Assembly: GCF_028656935.1 (NCBI RefSeq)
Contig: NZ_JAMDGZ010000052.1
Location: forward strand, 62,001 to 126,000
DNA: 64,000 bases
Reading direction: 5' to 3'
Origin: Pseudomonas rubra
GTDB taxonomy: Bacteria > Pseudomonadota > Gammaproteobacteria > Pseudomonadales > Pseudomonadaceae
In this document: piece by piece, positions 37,265-45,633 of the stretch
Layout of the letters: every line of letters starts with the position of its first letter
Position numbering within the stretch: the stretch's first letter is position 1
Notes under the pieces: generated by a model
The model's input: only the letters and a program-made list of their open reading frames with translations
Told to the model about the DNA's origin: nothing
Database searches by the model: none
Position numbers and translations under genes: made by a program

Positions 37265-38584
37265 ATGCCCGCCACCGCCCTCAATGTCCTGGTCATTGGC
37301 TACGTCTGGCCCGAGCCACGCTCATCGGCCGCTGGCTCGCACATGATGCAGATCCTTGAAAGCTTCGTGCAGCGGGGTTGGCGCATCACCTTCAGCAGCC
37401 CGGCCAGCGTCGGGGAGCACAAAGCGGACCTGGCCAGCCTGGGCATCGCCGAGCAGGCCATTACCCTCAACGACAGCAGTTTCGACCGTTTCGTCAGCGA
37501 GCTGGCCCCGGATGTGGTGCTGTTCGACCGTTTCATGATGGAGGAGCAATTCGGCTGGCGCGTGGAAAAACACTGCCCCAATGCCCTGCGCGTGCTGGAA
37601 ACCTCCGATCTGCAAAGCCTGCGCGATGCCCGTCAGCAACTGTTGCGCCGGCGTTTGATCGAAGGCCTGGACCCCAACGATTTTCGCGCCCTGTTCGCCA
37701 CCTCCGGCCCCGACCTCTATCGGCAGATGGCCAGTGCCGAGCTGACGCTGCGCGAACTTGCGGCCATCTACCGCAGTGACCTGAGCCTGATGATCTCCGA
37801 CGTCGAGATCGACCTGCTGCTTAACGGCTTCGGTGTGCCCGAACACCTGCTGCACTGGTGCCCACTGATGCTCGACGCGCCCAGCGAGCCGTTCAAGCCG
37901 TTCGCTGAGCGCGCGCATTTCCTCAGCATCGGCAACTTCCGCCACGCCCCCAACTGGGACGCGGTGCTGTGGATGAAGAACAGCCTGTGGCCGATGATCC
38001 GCCGGCGCCTGCCGCAGGCGCAGCTGCATATCTACGGTGCTTACACCCCGCCCAAGGCTACGGCACTGCACAAACCCGCCGAGGGCTTTCACATCATGAA
38101 CTGGGCCGAAGATGCCCTTGAGGTCATGAGCAGCGCGCGCATCTGCCTGGCACCGCTGCGTTTTGGCGCCGGGATCAAGGGCAAACTCACCGACGCCATG
38201 CAATGCGGCACGCCCAGCGTGACCACGCCGATCGGCGCCGAAGCCATGCATGGCGCCCTGCCCTGGCCCGGCGCCATCGCCCAGACCGCCGAGGGTCTGG
38301 CCGAGGCCGCCGCCAGCCTGTACAGCGACGAAGCACGCTGGAATCAGGCGCAACAGGACGCACGGCGCGTGCTCGGCGCACGCTACGACCGGCGCCAGCA
38401 CGCCAGTGCCCTGGTCGAACGCATCGAGTACGCCCTGGCCGACCTCGACCAGCACCGGCTGTTCAACTTCACCGGTGCCATGCTGCGTCACCACCAGCAC
38501 AAAAGCACCCAGTACATGTCCCAGTGGATCGAGGCCAAGAACCGCCTGGCTACAGCGGCCGACGCAGCAGATAAGTGTCCATGA
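37265..38584 (+). CDS. Glycosyltransferase (GT-B fold, group 1-like)
   Basis: This 439-residue soluble protein starts LNVLVIGYVWPEPRSSAAGSHMMQ, a Rossmann-type N-terminus as in GT-B glycosyltransferases. Its C-terminal half has FLSIGNFRHAPNWDAVLWM and CLAPLRFGAGIKGKLTDAMQCGTPSVTTPIGAEAM, the nucleotide-sugar binding pattern of the GT4 group. ATG 37265 is chosen over an upstream TTG. No other polysaccharide genes lie nearby, so the acceptor is unknown; lipopolysaccharide or a protein glycan is possible. The last 35 bases overlap the convergent cobF. Confidence 0.8.
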   Translation: MPATALNVLVIGYVWPEPRSSAAGSHMMQILESFVQRGWRITFSSPASVGEHKADLASLGIAEQAITLNDSSFDRFVSELAPDVVLFDRFMMEEQFGWRVEKHCPNALRVLETSDLQSLRDARQQLLRRRLIEGLDPNDFRALFATSGPDLYRQMASAELTLRELAAIYRSDLSLMISDVEIDLLLNGFGVPEHLLHWCPLMLDAPSEPFKPFAERAHFLSIGNFRHAPNWDAVLWMKNSLWPMIRRRLPQAQLHIYGAYTPPKATALHKPAEGFHIMNWAEDALEVMSSARICLAPLRFGAGIKGKLTDAMQCGTPSVTTPIGAEAMHGALPWPGAIAQTAEGLAEAAASLYSDEARWNQAQQDARRVLGARYDRRQHASALVERIEYALADLDQHRLFNFTGAMLRHHQHKSTQYMSQWIEAKNRLATAADAADKCP

Positions 38585-39299
38585 TCCAGCCCTTGCGCGC
38601 CCGCGCCTGCTCACGGGTGGCGAGGATCTGCGCCTTGACCGCCTGCAGTGGCCCGGTAATCAGGAGCTGATCGGCAGTGCCCAGGTAGGCGCCCCAGTAG
38701 ATATGCAACTGCGGGTCATCCAGCGCGGCAAAGGCGCACTGGCCATCGAGCATGACCACCAGGTTGTCGATGCGCGGTTGTTCGCCCAGGCGGCGCCCGG
38801 GTAGCACGGTCAGCGGCTCGCCGATACGGTTCAAGGGGATGCGGTGCGCAGCGGCCAGGGCCTGGACGCTGCTGATGCCGGGGATCACCTCAAGCTGCAG
38901 CGCGACGCCCATCGCCTGCACCAGCTCAAGAATCCGCAGGGTACTGTCGTACAGCGTTGGCTCGCCCCACAGCAGGAAAGCACCACATTCGCCGTCAGCC
39001 AGTTCATTTTGGATCAGCTCGGCGTATAACGCCGCGCGTTGCTGGTGCCAGTCCTGAACGGCGCCCACGTAATCACTGGCAGCGCCATCACGCAACGGAT
39101 CCTCGACCTGCACCAGGCGATAGCCAGGCGAGTCGATGTAACGTTCAAGAATGTTCTTGCGCAGTTGCAGCAACTCATCCTTGATTGCGCCCTTGTCGAG
39201 CACGAAGAACACCTGGGCACGGTTGAGCCCGTCGATAGCTTCAAGGGTTATCTGGCGCGGATTGCCCGGCCCGATTCCAATCAACAGCAGTTGTTTCAT
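38550..39299 (-). CDS. cobF: Precorrin-6A synthase (deacetylating)
   Basis: This 249-residue tetrapyrrole methyltransferase methylates precorrin-5 at C-1 with loss of acetate in the aerobic cobalamin route. It has the N-terminal LIGIGPGNPRQITLEAI loop and the LLWGEPTLYDST and VIPGISSVQALAAAHRIPLN motifs of the SAM-binding TP methylase family, and its length matches CobF. It stands apart from other cob genes in this window, which is common in Pseudomonas. The 3' end overlaps the convergent glycosyltransferase by 35 bases. Confidence 0.92.
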   Translation of the reverse strand: MKQLLLIGIGPGNPRQITLEAIDGLNRAQVFFVLDKGAIKDELLQLRKNILERYIDSPGYRLVQVEDPLRDGAASDYVGAVQDWHQQRAALYAELIQNELADGECGAFLLWGEPTLYDSTLRILELVQAMGVALQLEVIPGISSVQALAAAHRIPLNRIGEPLTVLPGRRLGEQPRIDNLVVMLDGQCAFAALDDPQLHIYWGAYLGTADQLLITGPLQAVKAQILATREQARARKGWIMDTYLLRRPL

Positions 39300-39371
39300 T
39301 ACAAGTCGCTTCCATGGCTCGGCCAGCCCCTATAGTCGGCTGGCCGAAGCACAATGGCAACGTACGGCGGT

Positions 39372-40673
39372 TTAGAAGATCGAGAAGTTGTAGCTGACGA
39401 TCACCCGGGTTTCATCCATGTCACGGGCGTACTTCTCATAGTTGCTGCGATAGGTGGAGTTACGCAGGCGTACGCTGACATCCTTGAAGGTGCCACTCTG
39501 GACCTGGTACTTGAGCTCGCTGTCGCGCTCCCACTCCTTGCCCTCGGCCAGGCTGCCCGGGACCTTGATATGGTCACCGTTGATGTAGCGGGTCAAGAAG
39601 CTCAGGCCGGGCACGCCCATGGCCTTGAAGTCATAGTCATAGCGCAGCTGCCAGGAGCGCTCCTGGGCTGCGGCAAAATCGTTGACCTGGGCATAGTTGA
39701 CCAGGTACGGGTTGCTGCCATCGAGGTACGGCATGGCGTTCTCGCCATACATGCGCTGCCAGCCGGCGCTGAGCTTGTGACCACCCAGGCTGTAGCCGAG
39801 CATGCCGCTCAAGGCCCGGTGATCGATATCGCCGGCGCGGGCACGGCCGATGTCATCACTCTTGATCAGGCGCAGATCCGCCGACAGGCTGCCGATACTC
39901 AACGGCTGGCTGGCCACCAGGCCAAGAAAGTGCTGGCGGTAGATGTTTTCAAGTTTGGCTACCTGGTACTGCGCACTCAGGCGATCATTGAACCTGTAAT
40001 CGACCCCGGCTATATCGAAATGGTCGGCAGTGGTACCGCAGGCATAGCGCTTGTTCTTGCAATGAACGCGAATGTCCTGGCGGTCGGTAGAGTCCCGCGC
40101 GGTGTACTTGTCCAAGCGCGCGGCGGTGAACTTCAGGTTGCTGATTTCTTGCGACGTCAGCATCGCCCCATGGAACATCGTTGGCAGCAAACGCCCGTCG
40201 TTGTATTTGAGCAACGGCATGTCGGGCATCATTGAGCCGACCTTGAGCACAGTCTGCGAGTAGCGCATTTTACCGGCCACGCCCATCTTCGCGTACTGGT
40301 CTTCAGATCGACGCGGGTCTTGCCCACTGGAAGGCAGCAAACCACTGTTGCTGTCGGCTGGGCTGGAGTCGAGTTTGATCCCGAGCATGCCCACTGCATC
40401 CACACCAAAACCTACAGCGCCTTCGGTATAGCCTGACTGAACATTGAGAATAAAGCCTTGTGCCCATTCTTCGCGCTTTGATGCCCCTTGAGCAGAATTG
40501 GTATGACCATCACGAAAGTCGCGATTGAAGTAAACATTGCGGGCTTCGATTTTGGCGCTGCTGTCTTCGAGAAAACCGGCAGCCTCTGTCGAGACGGCAG
40601 CAAACATCGCGAGCAGGCCAACAAGGCTGCGCCCGGGCGCGAGAGGGTATGGGGCAAACATGAGAAGCAACAT
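39372..40673 (-). CDS. OprD-family outer membrane porin
   Basis: This 433-residue protein has a signal peptide (cleavage probably after STEAA), then GFLEDSSAKIEARNVYFNRDFR, the standard OprD N-terminus. Beta-barrel strands alternate up to the C-terminal VIVSYNFSIF with its terminal phenylalanine, recognised by the BAM machinery. OprD proteins take up amino acids, peptides or aromatic acids. The substrate of this member cannot be told, and no transport or catabolic genes sit beside it. ATG 40673 is used; a TTG at 40688 and ATG 40661 are alternatives. Confidence 0.92.
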   Translation of the reverse strand: MLLLMFAPYPLAPGRSLVGLLAMFAAVSTEAAGFLEDSSAKIEARNVYFNRDFRDGHTNSAQGASKREEWAQGFILNVQSGYTEGAVGFGVDAVGMLGIKLDSSPADSNSGLLPSSGQDPRRSEDQYAKMGVAGKMRYSQTVLKVGSMMPDMPLLKYNDGRLLPTMFHGAMLTSQEISNLKFTAARLDKYTARDSTDRQDIRVHCKNKRYACGTTADHFDIAGVDYRFNDRLSAQYQVAKLENIYRQHFLGLVASQPLSIGSLSADLRLIKSDDIGRARAGDIDHRALSGMLGYSLGGHKLSAGWQRMYGENAMPYLDGSNPYLVNYAQVNDFAAAQERSWQLRYDYDFKAMGVPGLSFLTRYINGDHIKVPGSLAEGKEWERDSELKYQVQSGTFKDVSVRLRNSTYRSNYEKYARDMDETRVIVSYNFSIF

Positions 40674-41019
40674 CCGAAAGAAAGGCAAAAAACAACCGGC
40701 GCAGGTCCCTGCACCGACAACGCTCCCAGCGTCGATGGCAGTCGACGTTGACCGTTAATCATCTCGCAAGCGCTCTGGAATGGGCCATTGGACCATGGTC
40801 TAAGGCATCTGGGGCCTCCTCGAATAGTTCCTTAGCGTGGGTGTAAGGCTAATTAAGAAAGTTCCACACCTGGTAATATAAAAGTTTAATGTTTACCCGC
40901 CGCGCGAGCACCACTACACTCTTTTTAGTGCGATGTTGTGCCCAACCCGGTGGCGGCTGCGTTATTCAGTTTGTTACTCAATTTTACGCATGCCGGGCCA
41001 CTGCAGACTTAAAGGAGTG
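40674..41019. promoter_or_regulatory. AT-richer divergent region between the OprD porin gene and mvaT
   Basis: This 346-bp region without a gene contains the promoters of both divergent genes. It is visibly richer in A/T than its surroundings (about 40840-40920), which suits autoregulation by MvaT. A near-palindrome TTGGACCATGGTCTAA (centre GACCATGGTC) lies around 40788-40803. No -35/-10 pair is assigned. Confidence 0.35.
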
Positions 41020-41385
41020 ATGACAGTGTCCAGACTTGCAGAGTTCCGCGCTGCCGAAAAGGCCCTTCAGGAACAAATGGCGCAATTGGAGGCGCTGAAA
41101 AAGGACGCCGGCCTGAAACGGGAAATCGAGTTCGAGAAAAAACTTGTCGACCTGATGAAGCACTACAACAAGAGCCTGCGCGATGTTATCGCCATTCTCG
41201 ACCCCAAAGCCTCGCCCAAAGGCCCACTCAGCGCGCCAAAACAGCGCCGTGCGCGGGTGGTCAAAGTGTATGAAAACCCGCACACCGGCGAGCTGATCGA
41301 AACCAAAGGCGGCAACCACCGTGGCCTCAAAGCCTGGAAAGAGCAGTATGGTGCCAAGACAGTCGACAGCTGGTTGCGTCAGTGA
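41020..41385 (+). CDS. mvaT: MvaT-family H-NS-like histone protein
   Basis: This 121-residue xenogeneic silencer specific to Pseudomonas has an N-terminal coiled-coil oligomerisation region (SRLAEFRAAEKALQEQMAQLEALKKDAG), a linker (ILDPKASPKGP), and a C-terminal DNA-binding domain with KGGNHRGLKAWKEQYG. The K-G-G-N element corresponds to the AT-pincer residues described for MvaT/TurB. AAAGGAG at 41011 supports ATG 41020, with a second start (GTG) two codons on. It silences AT-rich and horizontally acquired DNA. Two terminator-like hairpins follow. Confidence 0.94.
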   Translation: MTVSRLAEFRAAEKALQEQMAQLEALKKDAGLKREIEFEKKLVDLMKHYNKSLRDVIAILDPKASPKGPLSAPKQRRARVVKVYENPHTGELIETKGGNHRGLKAWKEQYGAKTVDSWLRQ

Positions 41386-41456
41386 AAACGGCCTTCACAC
41401 TTTTTTCACATCGGCTGGATCAGGATGAAGGCTGCTAACGGACTAGCGCCCCATAC

Positions 41457-41480
41457 GCCCGCTTCGGCGGGCTTCTAATT
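41457..41480 (+). terminator. Terminator after mvaT
   Basis: GCCCGC / GCGGGC stem with a TTCG tetraloop followed by TTCTAATTTCTT, about 70 bases past the mvaT stop. Confidence 0.8.
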
Positions 41481-41484
41481 TCTT

Positions 41485-41511
41485 GCGCCCCGCCCCCCAA
41501 AGGCGGGGCGC
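41485..41511. terminator. Second GC-rich hairpin after mvaT
   Basis: GCGCCCCGCC pairs with GGCGGGGCGC around a short loop, ending at 41511. The downstream T tract is weak (AAATCGTTT), so it may be a backup terminator or an mRNA 3'-end stabiliser. Confidence 0.55.
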
Positions 41512-41602
41512 AAATCGTTTGCGCAATCGCTTCAGTTCCGTATCATGACGCCCTGACTTTTTTTGCTGGCTTTACTGTTGCCAGCCCAATTGCGGAGAGC
41601 CC

Positions 41603-42124
41603 ATGAGCCAGAACCCTCTCGACACCCTGCCGGGTGTCACCGCGCAACCGGATGCCGCGACCCACAACTTCGTTTTCAACCACACCATGCTGCGGGTCAA
41701 GGACGTTACCAAGTCCCTGGACTTCTACACCCGCGTGCTGGGCTTCAGCCTGGTCGAGAAGCGCGACTTCCCGGAAGCCGAGTTCAGCCTGTACTTCCTC
41801 GCCCTGGTCGACAAGGCTCAGATCCCGGCTGACGCGGCCAAGCGCACCGAGTGGATGAAATCGATCCCCGGGATCCTCGAGCTGACCCACAACCACGGCA
41901 GCGAGAACGACGCCGACTTTGCCTACCACAACGGCAACACCGACCCACGTGGTTTCGGCCATATCTGCATCTCGGTGCCGGACATCCGCGCCGCCTGCGA
42001 GCGCTTCGAGCAACTGGGCGTCACCTTTCAGAAGCGCCTGAGCGATGGCCGCATGAAGCACCTGGCGTTCATCAAGGACCCGGATGACTACTGGGTCGAG
42101 ATCATCCAGCCAACCGAGTTCTGA
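41603..42124 (+). CDS. gloA: Lactoylglutathione lyase (glyoxalase I)
   Basis: This 173-residue enzyme isomerises the methylglyoxal-glutathione hemithioacetal to S-lactoylglutathione. It shows the two glyoxalase signatures (NHTMLRVKDVTKSLDFYTRVLG and GNTDPRGFGHICISVPDI), with metal-ligand candidates in NHTM, LELTHNHG, GFGHI and YWVEIIQ. The length is that of the long, eukaryote-like glyoxalase I class of Pseudomonas, which is often zinc-dependent. The gene is monocistronic, with terminators upstream and a REP pair downstream. Confidence 0.95.
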   Translation: MSQNPLDTLPGVTAQPDAATHNFVFNHTMLRVKDVTKSLDFYTRVLGFSLVEKRDFPEAEFSLYFLALVDKAQIPADAAKRTEWMKSIPGILELTHNHGSENDADFAYHNGNTDPRGFGHICISVPDIRAACERFEQLGVTFQKRLSDGRMKHLAFIKDPDDYWVEIIQPTEF

Positions 42125-42175
42125 TTCAGCATCAACCTGACAACGCCGCTCCCCCAGGCCATGGCACGTTGCAAC

Positions 42176-42278
42176 AAATGTGGGAGCCGGCTCTCAAGAG
42201 CGCAACAAGCCTTGCGGCAAACACCTTCAGGCTGTACCGGCCTCATCGCCGGCAACGCCGGCTCCCACAAGGGATCTG
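42176..42278. repeat. Pair of inverted REP elements (BIME-like)
   Basis: AATGTGGGAGCCGGC starts near 42178 and a reverse-complementary copy (GCCGGCTCCCACA) ends near 42269, with about 75 bases between. Both have the GGGAGC core of Pseudomonas REP sequences. The pair lies between the gloA stop and the flavin reductase promoter; an apparent in-frame 5' extension of the reductase through it is not coding. Confidence 0.8.
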
Positions 42279-42382
42279 CGTCCCCCCCCCTCCTGCATCC
42301 GCTCAAACCCTGAATTTATCGGCGCGCCGCCCTATCGCCGAGGGCTGCTCACGGCAAAAATTCCTCTTGCATATTAGGTATT

Positions 42383-42394
42383 ACGGTATACCAT
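42383..42394. promoter_or_regulatory. GGTATACC operator-like palindrome
   Basis: ACGGTATACCAT contains the perfect 8-base palindrome GGTATACC (42385-42392), 56 bases upstream of the flavin reductase ATG in an AT-rich patch likely to be the promoter. The form is like sites of GntR-type repressors, but no such regulator gene is adjacent, so the binding protein is unknown. Confidence 0.4.
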
Positions 42395-42447
42395 CAGACA
42401 CACCTAACAAAAAACGCGGACCACCGCTGTCTTCCGAGGACCACGCC

Positions 42448-42933
42448 ATGATCGACGCAACCGTCTACAAGAACGTCCTGGGCTCCTTCCCCTCCGGCGT
42501 CACCGTCATCACCACCCTGGACGACGATGGCCAGGTCGTCGGCCTGACCGCCAGTGCCTTCAACTCCTTATCCATGGACCCACCGCTGGTGCTGTTCTGC
42601 CCCAACTACAGTTCCGACTCCTACCCGGTGCTCATTCGCAACAAGCGCTTCGCCATCCACCTGCTTTCCGGCGCCCAACAAGCCGAGGCCTATGCCTTTG
42701 CGCGCAAGGGCAAGGACAAGGCGCACGGCATCGACTGGACCCTGAGCGCGCTGGGCAATCCCTTGCTGGCCAACGCCACGGCGATCATCGAATGCGAACT
42801 GTGGCGCGAGTACGAAGGTGGCGACCACGCGATCATGGTCGGCGCAGTGAAGAACCTCATCGTCCCCGAGCAGGCCCCCAGCCCGCTGGTCTACTGCCGC
42901 GGCAAGATGGCCGAACTGCCGGCCTTTGCCTGA
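42448..42933 (+). CDS. Flavin reductase family protein
   Basis: This 161-residue FMN-binding split-barrel protein has FPSGVTVITTLDDDGQVVGLTASAFNSLSMDPPLVLFC, the signature of flavin:NAD(P)H reductases that supply reduced flavin to two-component monooxygenases. CGAGGA at 42435 sets ATG 42448. The luciferase-like monooxygenase gene follows after 69 bp, so the two probably form a reductase/oxygenase pair for an organic substrate such as an alkanesulfonate or aromatic compound (inference). Confidence 0.92.
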   Translation: MIDATVYKNVLGSFPSGVTVITTLDDDGQVVGLTASAFNSLSMDPPLVLFCPNYSSDSYPVLIRNKRFAIHLLSGAQQAEAYAFARKGKDKAHGIDWTLSALGNPLLANATAIIECELWREYEGGDHAIMVGAVKNLIVPEQAPSPLVYCRGKMAELPAFA

Positions 42934-43002
42934 GCCGCACCACGCTTCCAACAAGCCGCCTGATCCGCCAGGCGACCTATAACAAGATCCGAGGAATGCG
43001 CC

Positions 43003-44046
43003 ATGAAATTTTCGTTGTTCGTACACATGGAACGTTGGGATGAACAGGTCAGCCACCGCCAGCTGTTCGAAGACCTGACCGAACTGACCCTGATGGCCGA
43101 AGACGGCGGTTTCAGCACCGTATGGATCGGCGAACACCACGCCATGGAATACACCATCTCGCCCAGCCCGATGCCGCTGCTGGCGTACCTGGCAGCGCGC
43201 ACTACGACTATCCACCTGGGCGCCGGGACCATCATTGCACCGTTCTGGCACCCGCTGCGGGTGGCCGGGGAATGCGCCCTGCTCGATGTCATCAGCAACG
43301 GGCGCATGGAAGTAGGCCTGGCTCGTGGCGCCTACCAGTTCGAATTCGACCGCATGGCCGGCGGCATGCCGGCCTCCGAAGGCGGCCAGGCGCTGCGAGA
43401 GATGGTCCCGGTGATCCGCGCCCTGTGGCAAGGCGACTACGCCCACGACGGCGATATCTGGAAATTTCCCACCTCCACCTGTGTACCCAAGCCGATCCAG
43501 CAACCCGTGCCGCCGATGTGGATCGCCGCCCGCGACCCGGACTCGCACAACTTTGCGGTCAAAAATGGCTGCAACGTCATGGTCACCCCGCTGATGAAAG
43601 GCGATGAAGAGGTCCTGGAGCTTACGAACAAGTTCGAAGCCGCCCTGGCCAACAACCCCGAGGTTCCGCGCCCGCAACTGATGGTGCTGCGCCATACCCA
43701 CGTGCATGCCGCCGAAGACCGCGAAGGCTGGAAAATCGGCGCCCAGGCCATCTCGCGCTTTTACCGCACCTTCGACGCCTGGTTCGGCAACAAACAGGTG
43801 CCGGATAACGGCTTCCTGGCGCCGAGCCCCGAAGAGAAGTTCAAGGAGCGCGCGGAGTTCGAACTGGACAACATTCGCAAGAACACCATGATCGGCACCC
43901 CGGCAGAAATCATCGCGCGCATCCGCTATTACCAGGAACTGGGGGTCGACGAGTTCAGCTTCTGGTGCGACAACAGCCTGCCCCATGCCGAGAAGAAGAA
44001 GTCCCTGGAATTGTTCATCAACGAGGTGGTGCCGGCGTTCCGCTGA
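43003..44046 (+). CDS. Luciferase-like (LLM class) flavin-dependent monooxygenase
   Basis: This 347-residue TIM-barrel protein starts MKFSLFVHMERWD and has VWIGEHHAMEY, a conserved motif of the bacterial luciferase family, as well as LGAGTIIAPFWHPLRVAGE and FPTSTCVPKPIQQPVPPMWIAA. It should use reduced FMN and oxygen to oxidise its substrate, with flavin provided by the reductase upstream. TAACAAGATCCGAGGA precedes the ATG. No transporter or catabolic genes accompany it, so the substrate is open. Confidence 0.92.
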   Translation: MKFSLFVHMERWDEQVSHRQLFEDLTELTLMAEDGGFSTVWIGEHHAMEYTISPSPMPLLAYLAARTTTIHLGAGTIIAPFWHPLRVAGECALLDVISNGRMEVGLARGAYQFEFDRMAGGMPASEGGQALREMVPVIRALWQGDYAHDGDIWKFPTSTCVPKPIQQPVPPMWIAARDPDSHNFAVKNGCNVMVTPLMKGDEEVLELTNKFEAALANNPEVPRPQLMVLRHTHVHAAEDREGWKIGAQAISRFYRTFDAWFGNKQVPDNGFLAPSPEEKFKERAEFELDNIRKNTMIGTPAEIIARIRYYQELGVDEFSFWCDNSLPHAEKKKSLELFINEVVPAFR

Positions 44047-44059
44047 AACTCACGTTCGT

Positions 44060-44081
44060 CGGCCCGGATCTAGCCGGGCCG
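44060..44081 (+). terminator. Hairpin after the luciferase-like gene
   Basis: CGGCCCGG / CCGGGCCG is a perfect 8-base stem with an ATCTAG loop, 13 bases after the stop codon and followed by TTGT. The T tract is weak, so termination may be partial. Confidence 0.6.
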
Positions 44082-44128
44082 TTGTACGGGCATACTGGAT
44101 CGGGTACCACAGCAGCGAGGTCAGGACG

Positions 44129-44377
44129 ATGAAAACCCTTCAATGCGTGCATCGCAACCACACCATCACCGCCAGCGTCGAAACCCACCCGGGCATCCCC
44201 ACACCGTTCAACGCCGGATGCCTGATCACCGACCCAGAAGGCCACACCAGCCGGCGCCTGTTACTACCGGTGAAGATGGCCTATCTGGCGGATCTTGAGA
44301 ATGCCCAGCACGCGGCGCTGGCCCATGGCAAATGGCTGGTCGACCAGCAGTTGGACAAACGCCAGCATTTGTTCTGA
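44129..44377 (+). CDS. Small hypothetical protein (82 aa)
   Basis: This 82-residue protein starts MKTLQCVHRNHTITASVETHP at ATG 44129, with GAGG at 44117 in good position. I do not recognise the family. It has no signal peptide or membrane segment and ends with a helical LENAQHAALAHGKWLVDQQL stretch. The codon use looks like that of the neighbours, with G/C-rich third positions, which supports a real gene. It is convergent with the DUF3079 gene, 7 bases apart. Confidence 0.7.
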   Translation: MKTLQCVHRNHTITASVETHPGIPTPFNAGCLITDPEGHTSRRLLLPVKMAYLADLENAQHAALAHGKWLVDQQLDKRQHLF

Positions 44378-44384
44378 CGTGCGC

Positions 44385-44591
44385 TTAGCGCGGGGTGGGT
44401 GCGGGCTGCTCCTGCGGCAATGCCAGCCCGTACTCCCCTTGCTCATTCCAGTCGTCGCCGAACATCTCCGCCGGGTGCATGGTGCGGTCGGCGCCGTTGC
44501 CGCACGCCAGGGCGTTGGCTGCGCAATAGCGGTCGCAACCCCAGCAGATACGCTCGGGGTGCTTGGGGTTGTTGGGAAAGGGCTTGGCCAT
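44385..44591 (-). CDS. DUF3079 family small protein
   Basis: This 68-residue protein, MAKPFPNNPKHPERICWGCDRYC..., carries four cysteines (CWGC, C in RYC, and LACGNG) in a compact N-terminal half followed by RTMHPAEMFGDDW, which I recognise as the DUF3079 family. The cysteines may bind a metal. GAGGCATTTC before the ATG supports the start at 44591. Function is not known; it lies divergently from the iron-uptake operon but is separated from it by the Fur box. Confidence 0.85.
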   Translation of the reverse strand: MAKPFPNNPKHPERICWGCDRYCAANALACGNGADRTMHPAEMFGDDWNEQGEYGLALPQEQPAPTPR

Positions 44592-44690
44592 GAAATGCCT
44601 CAGGCAGGCAATGGGCGAGCTTCAACGCTACTGCGCCGTTGCGTCGCGATCCTTGACTCACATCAAGGCCGGTATTGATCGGCCCTAAAA

Positions 44691-44711
44691 TTGATAATAA
44701 TCATTATTGTT
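44691..44711 (+). promoter_or_regulatory. Fur box upstream of the ftr ferrous-iron operon
   Basis: TTGATAATAATCATTATTGTT is a close match to the classical Fur operator built from GATAAT repeats and their complement. It is centred about 63 bases before the first gene of the iron importer, so the operon should be repressed by Fur-Fe(II) and induced by iron limitation. Confidence 0.9.
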
Positions 44712-44763
44712 CGCACAGAAGCTTCCTAGACTCGGGCTCCCCTGCCCAGTCCTGGAAGTCATC

Positions 44764-45294
44764 ATGCGTAGCGCCCTCTCGCTCCCTCTGCTGTTGCTCC
44801 TGATCAGCCCCCTGGCCCATGCCAAGGAATACCCCATCGGCGAACCGCAGTCGTGCCCGGGCCTGGAAGTCAGCGCGGTGTACCTGCAGCCGATCGAAAT
44901 GGCCCCGGCGGGCATGATGCGCGCCACCGCCGACTCCGACATCCATCTGGAAGCCGACGTCCGCGCCACCGAGAACAACCGTCAGGGTTTCCAGGAAGGC
45001 AGCTTCGTGCCCTACCTCAACGTCGCCTTCAGCTTGCACAAGCAAGGGAGCGACACGCCCATCAGCGGTGACTTTCATGCCATGGTCGCCAACGACGGGC
45101 CGCATTATGGCGACAACGTCAAACTTCAGGGCCCGGGCAAGTACCAACTGACCTTCACCCTGTTGCCACCGGCGGGCCACGGCTCGCTGGGCCGGCATAC
45201 CGACAAGGAAACCGGAGTCGCGCCCTGGTTCGAGCGCTGCGAACTGCACTACGAGTTCGTCTATGCCGGGATCGGCAAGAAAGGCGGTTACTGA
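44764..45294 (+). CDS. ftrA: Periplasmic iron-binding protein FtrA (P19/Tp34 family)
   Basis: This 176-residue protein has a signal peptide cleaved after PLAHA. The mature part carries the P19 family features: the acidic/Met region IEMAPAGMMRA, DIHLEADVRA, and GDFHAMVANDGPHYGDNV, whose histidines and methionine bind copper and iron in P19 (family knowledge). GGAAG precedes ATG 44764. It is first in the operon periplasmic protein-cupredoxin-FTR1 permease-ferredoxin membrane protein, the order of the Bordetella ftrABCD ferrous iron system, and lies under a Fur box. Confidence 0.9.
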   Translation: MRSALSLPLLLLLISPLAHAKEYPIGEPQSCPGLEVSAVYLQPIEMAPAGMMRATADSDIHLEADVRATENNRQGFQEGSFVPYLNVAFSLHKQGSDTPISGDFHAMVANDGPHYGDNVKLQGPGKYQLTFTLLPPAGHGSLGRHTDKETGVAPWFERCELHYEFVYAGIGKKGGY

Positions 45295-45295
45295 C

Positions 45296-45616
45296 ATGAA
45301 GGCCCTGGCCCTGTTGCTCGCCTGGGCAGCCCTGCCTTTGAGCGCCGCGCCGCTGCCAAGCTTCGAGCTGATCCTGCGCGACGGCCACTTTACCCCCGCC
45401 CTGCTGGAAGTGCCGGCCGGGCAGCGCTTCAAGATCGTCCTGAAAAACCTGGGCGAAGGCCCGGCGGAGTTCGAAAGCACGCCGCTGCGGGTCGAGAAAG
45501 TGCTGTCACCAGGGGTAACCAGCTTCGTCGTCATCCACCCGCTGCGCCCCGGCCACTATCCGTTCTTCGATGAATTCAATCCACAGTTGCCCGAAGGCGG
45601 CATCCTCGCGAAATAA
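45296..45616 (+). CDS. ftrB: Cupredoxin-like periplasmic protein FtrB
   Basis: This 106-residue protein has a signal peptide ending near LSAAP, followed by a single cupredoxin-like domain (FELILRDGHFTPALLEVPAGQRFKIVLKN, ending PGHYPFFDEFNPQLPEGGILAK). The mature protein has no cysteine, so it cannot hold a classical type 1 copper site; acidic and histidine residues may instead bind iron or copper. It lies one base after ftrA with AAGGCGG inside the ftrA end. The likely role, as proposed for FtrB, is iron oxidation or handover to the FTR1 permease. Confidence 0.87.
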   Translation: MKALALLLAWAALPLSAAPLPSFELILRDGHFTPALLEVPAGQRFKIVLKNLGEGPAEFESTPLRVEKVLSPGVTSFVVIHPLRPGHYPFFDEFNPQLPEGGILAK

Positions 45617-45633
45617 CCTGTGCAGGAGGTTTC

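Noticed and set aside
42169..42447. In-frame 5' extension of the flavin reductase
   Set aside because: The extension runs through REP palindromes and the promoter region; ATG 42448 with CGAGGA upstream and the family start fit better.
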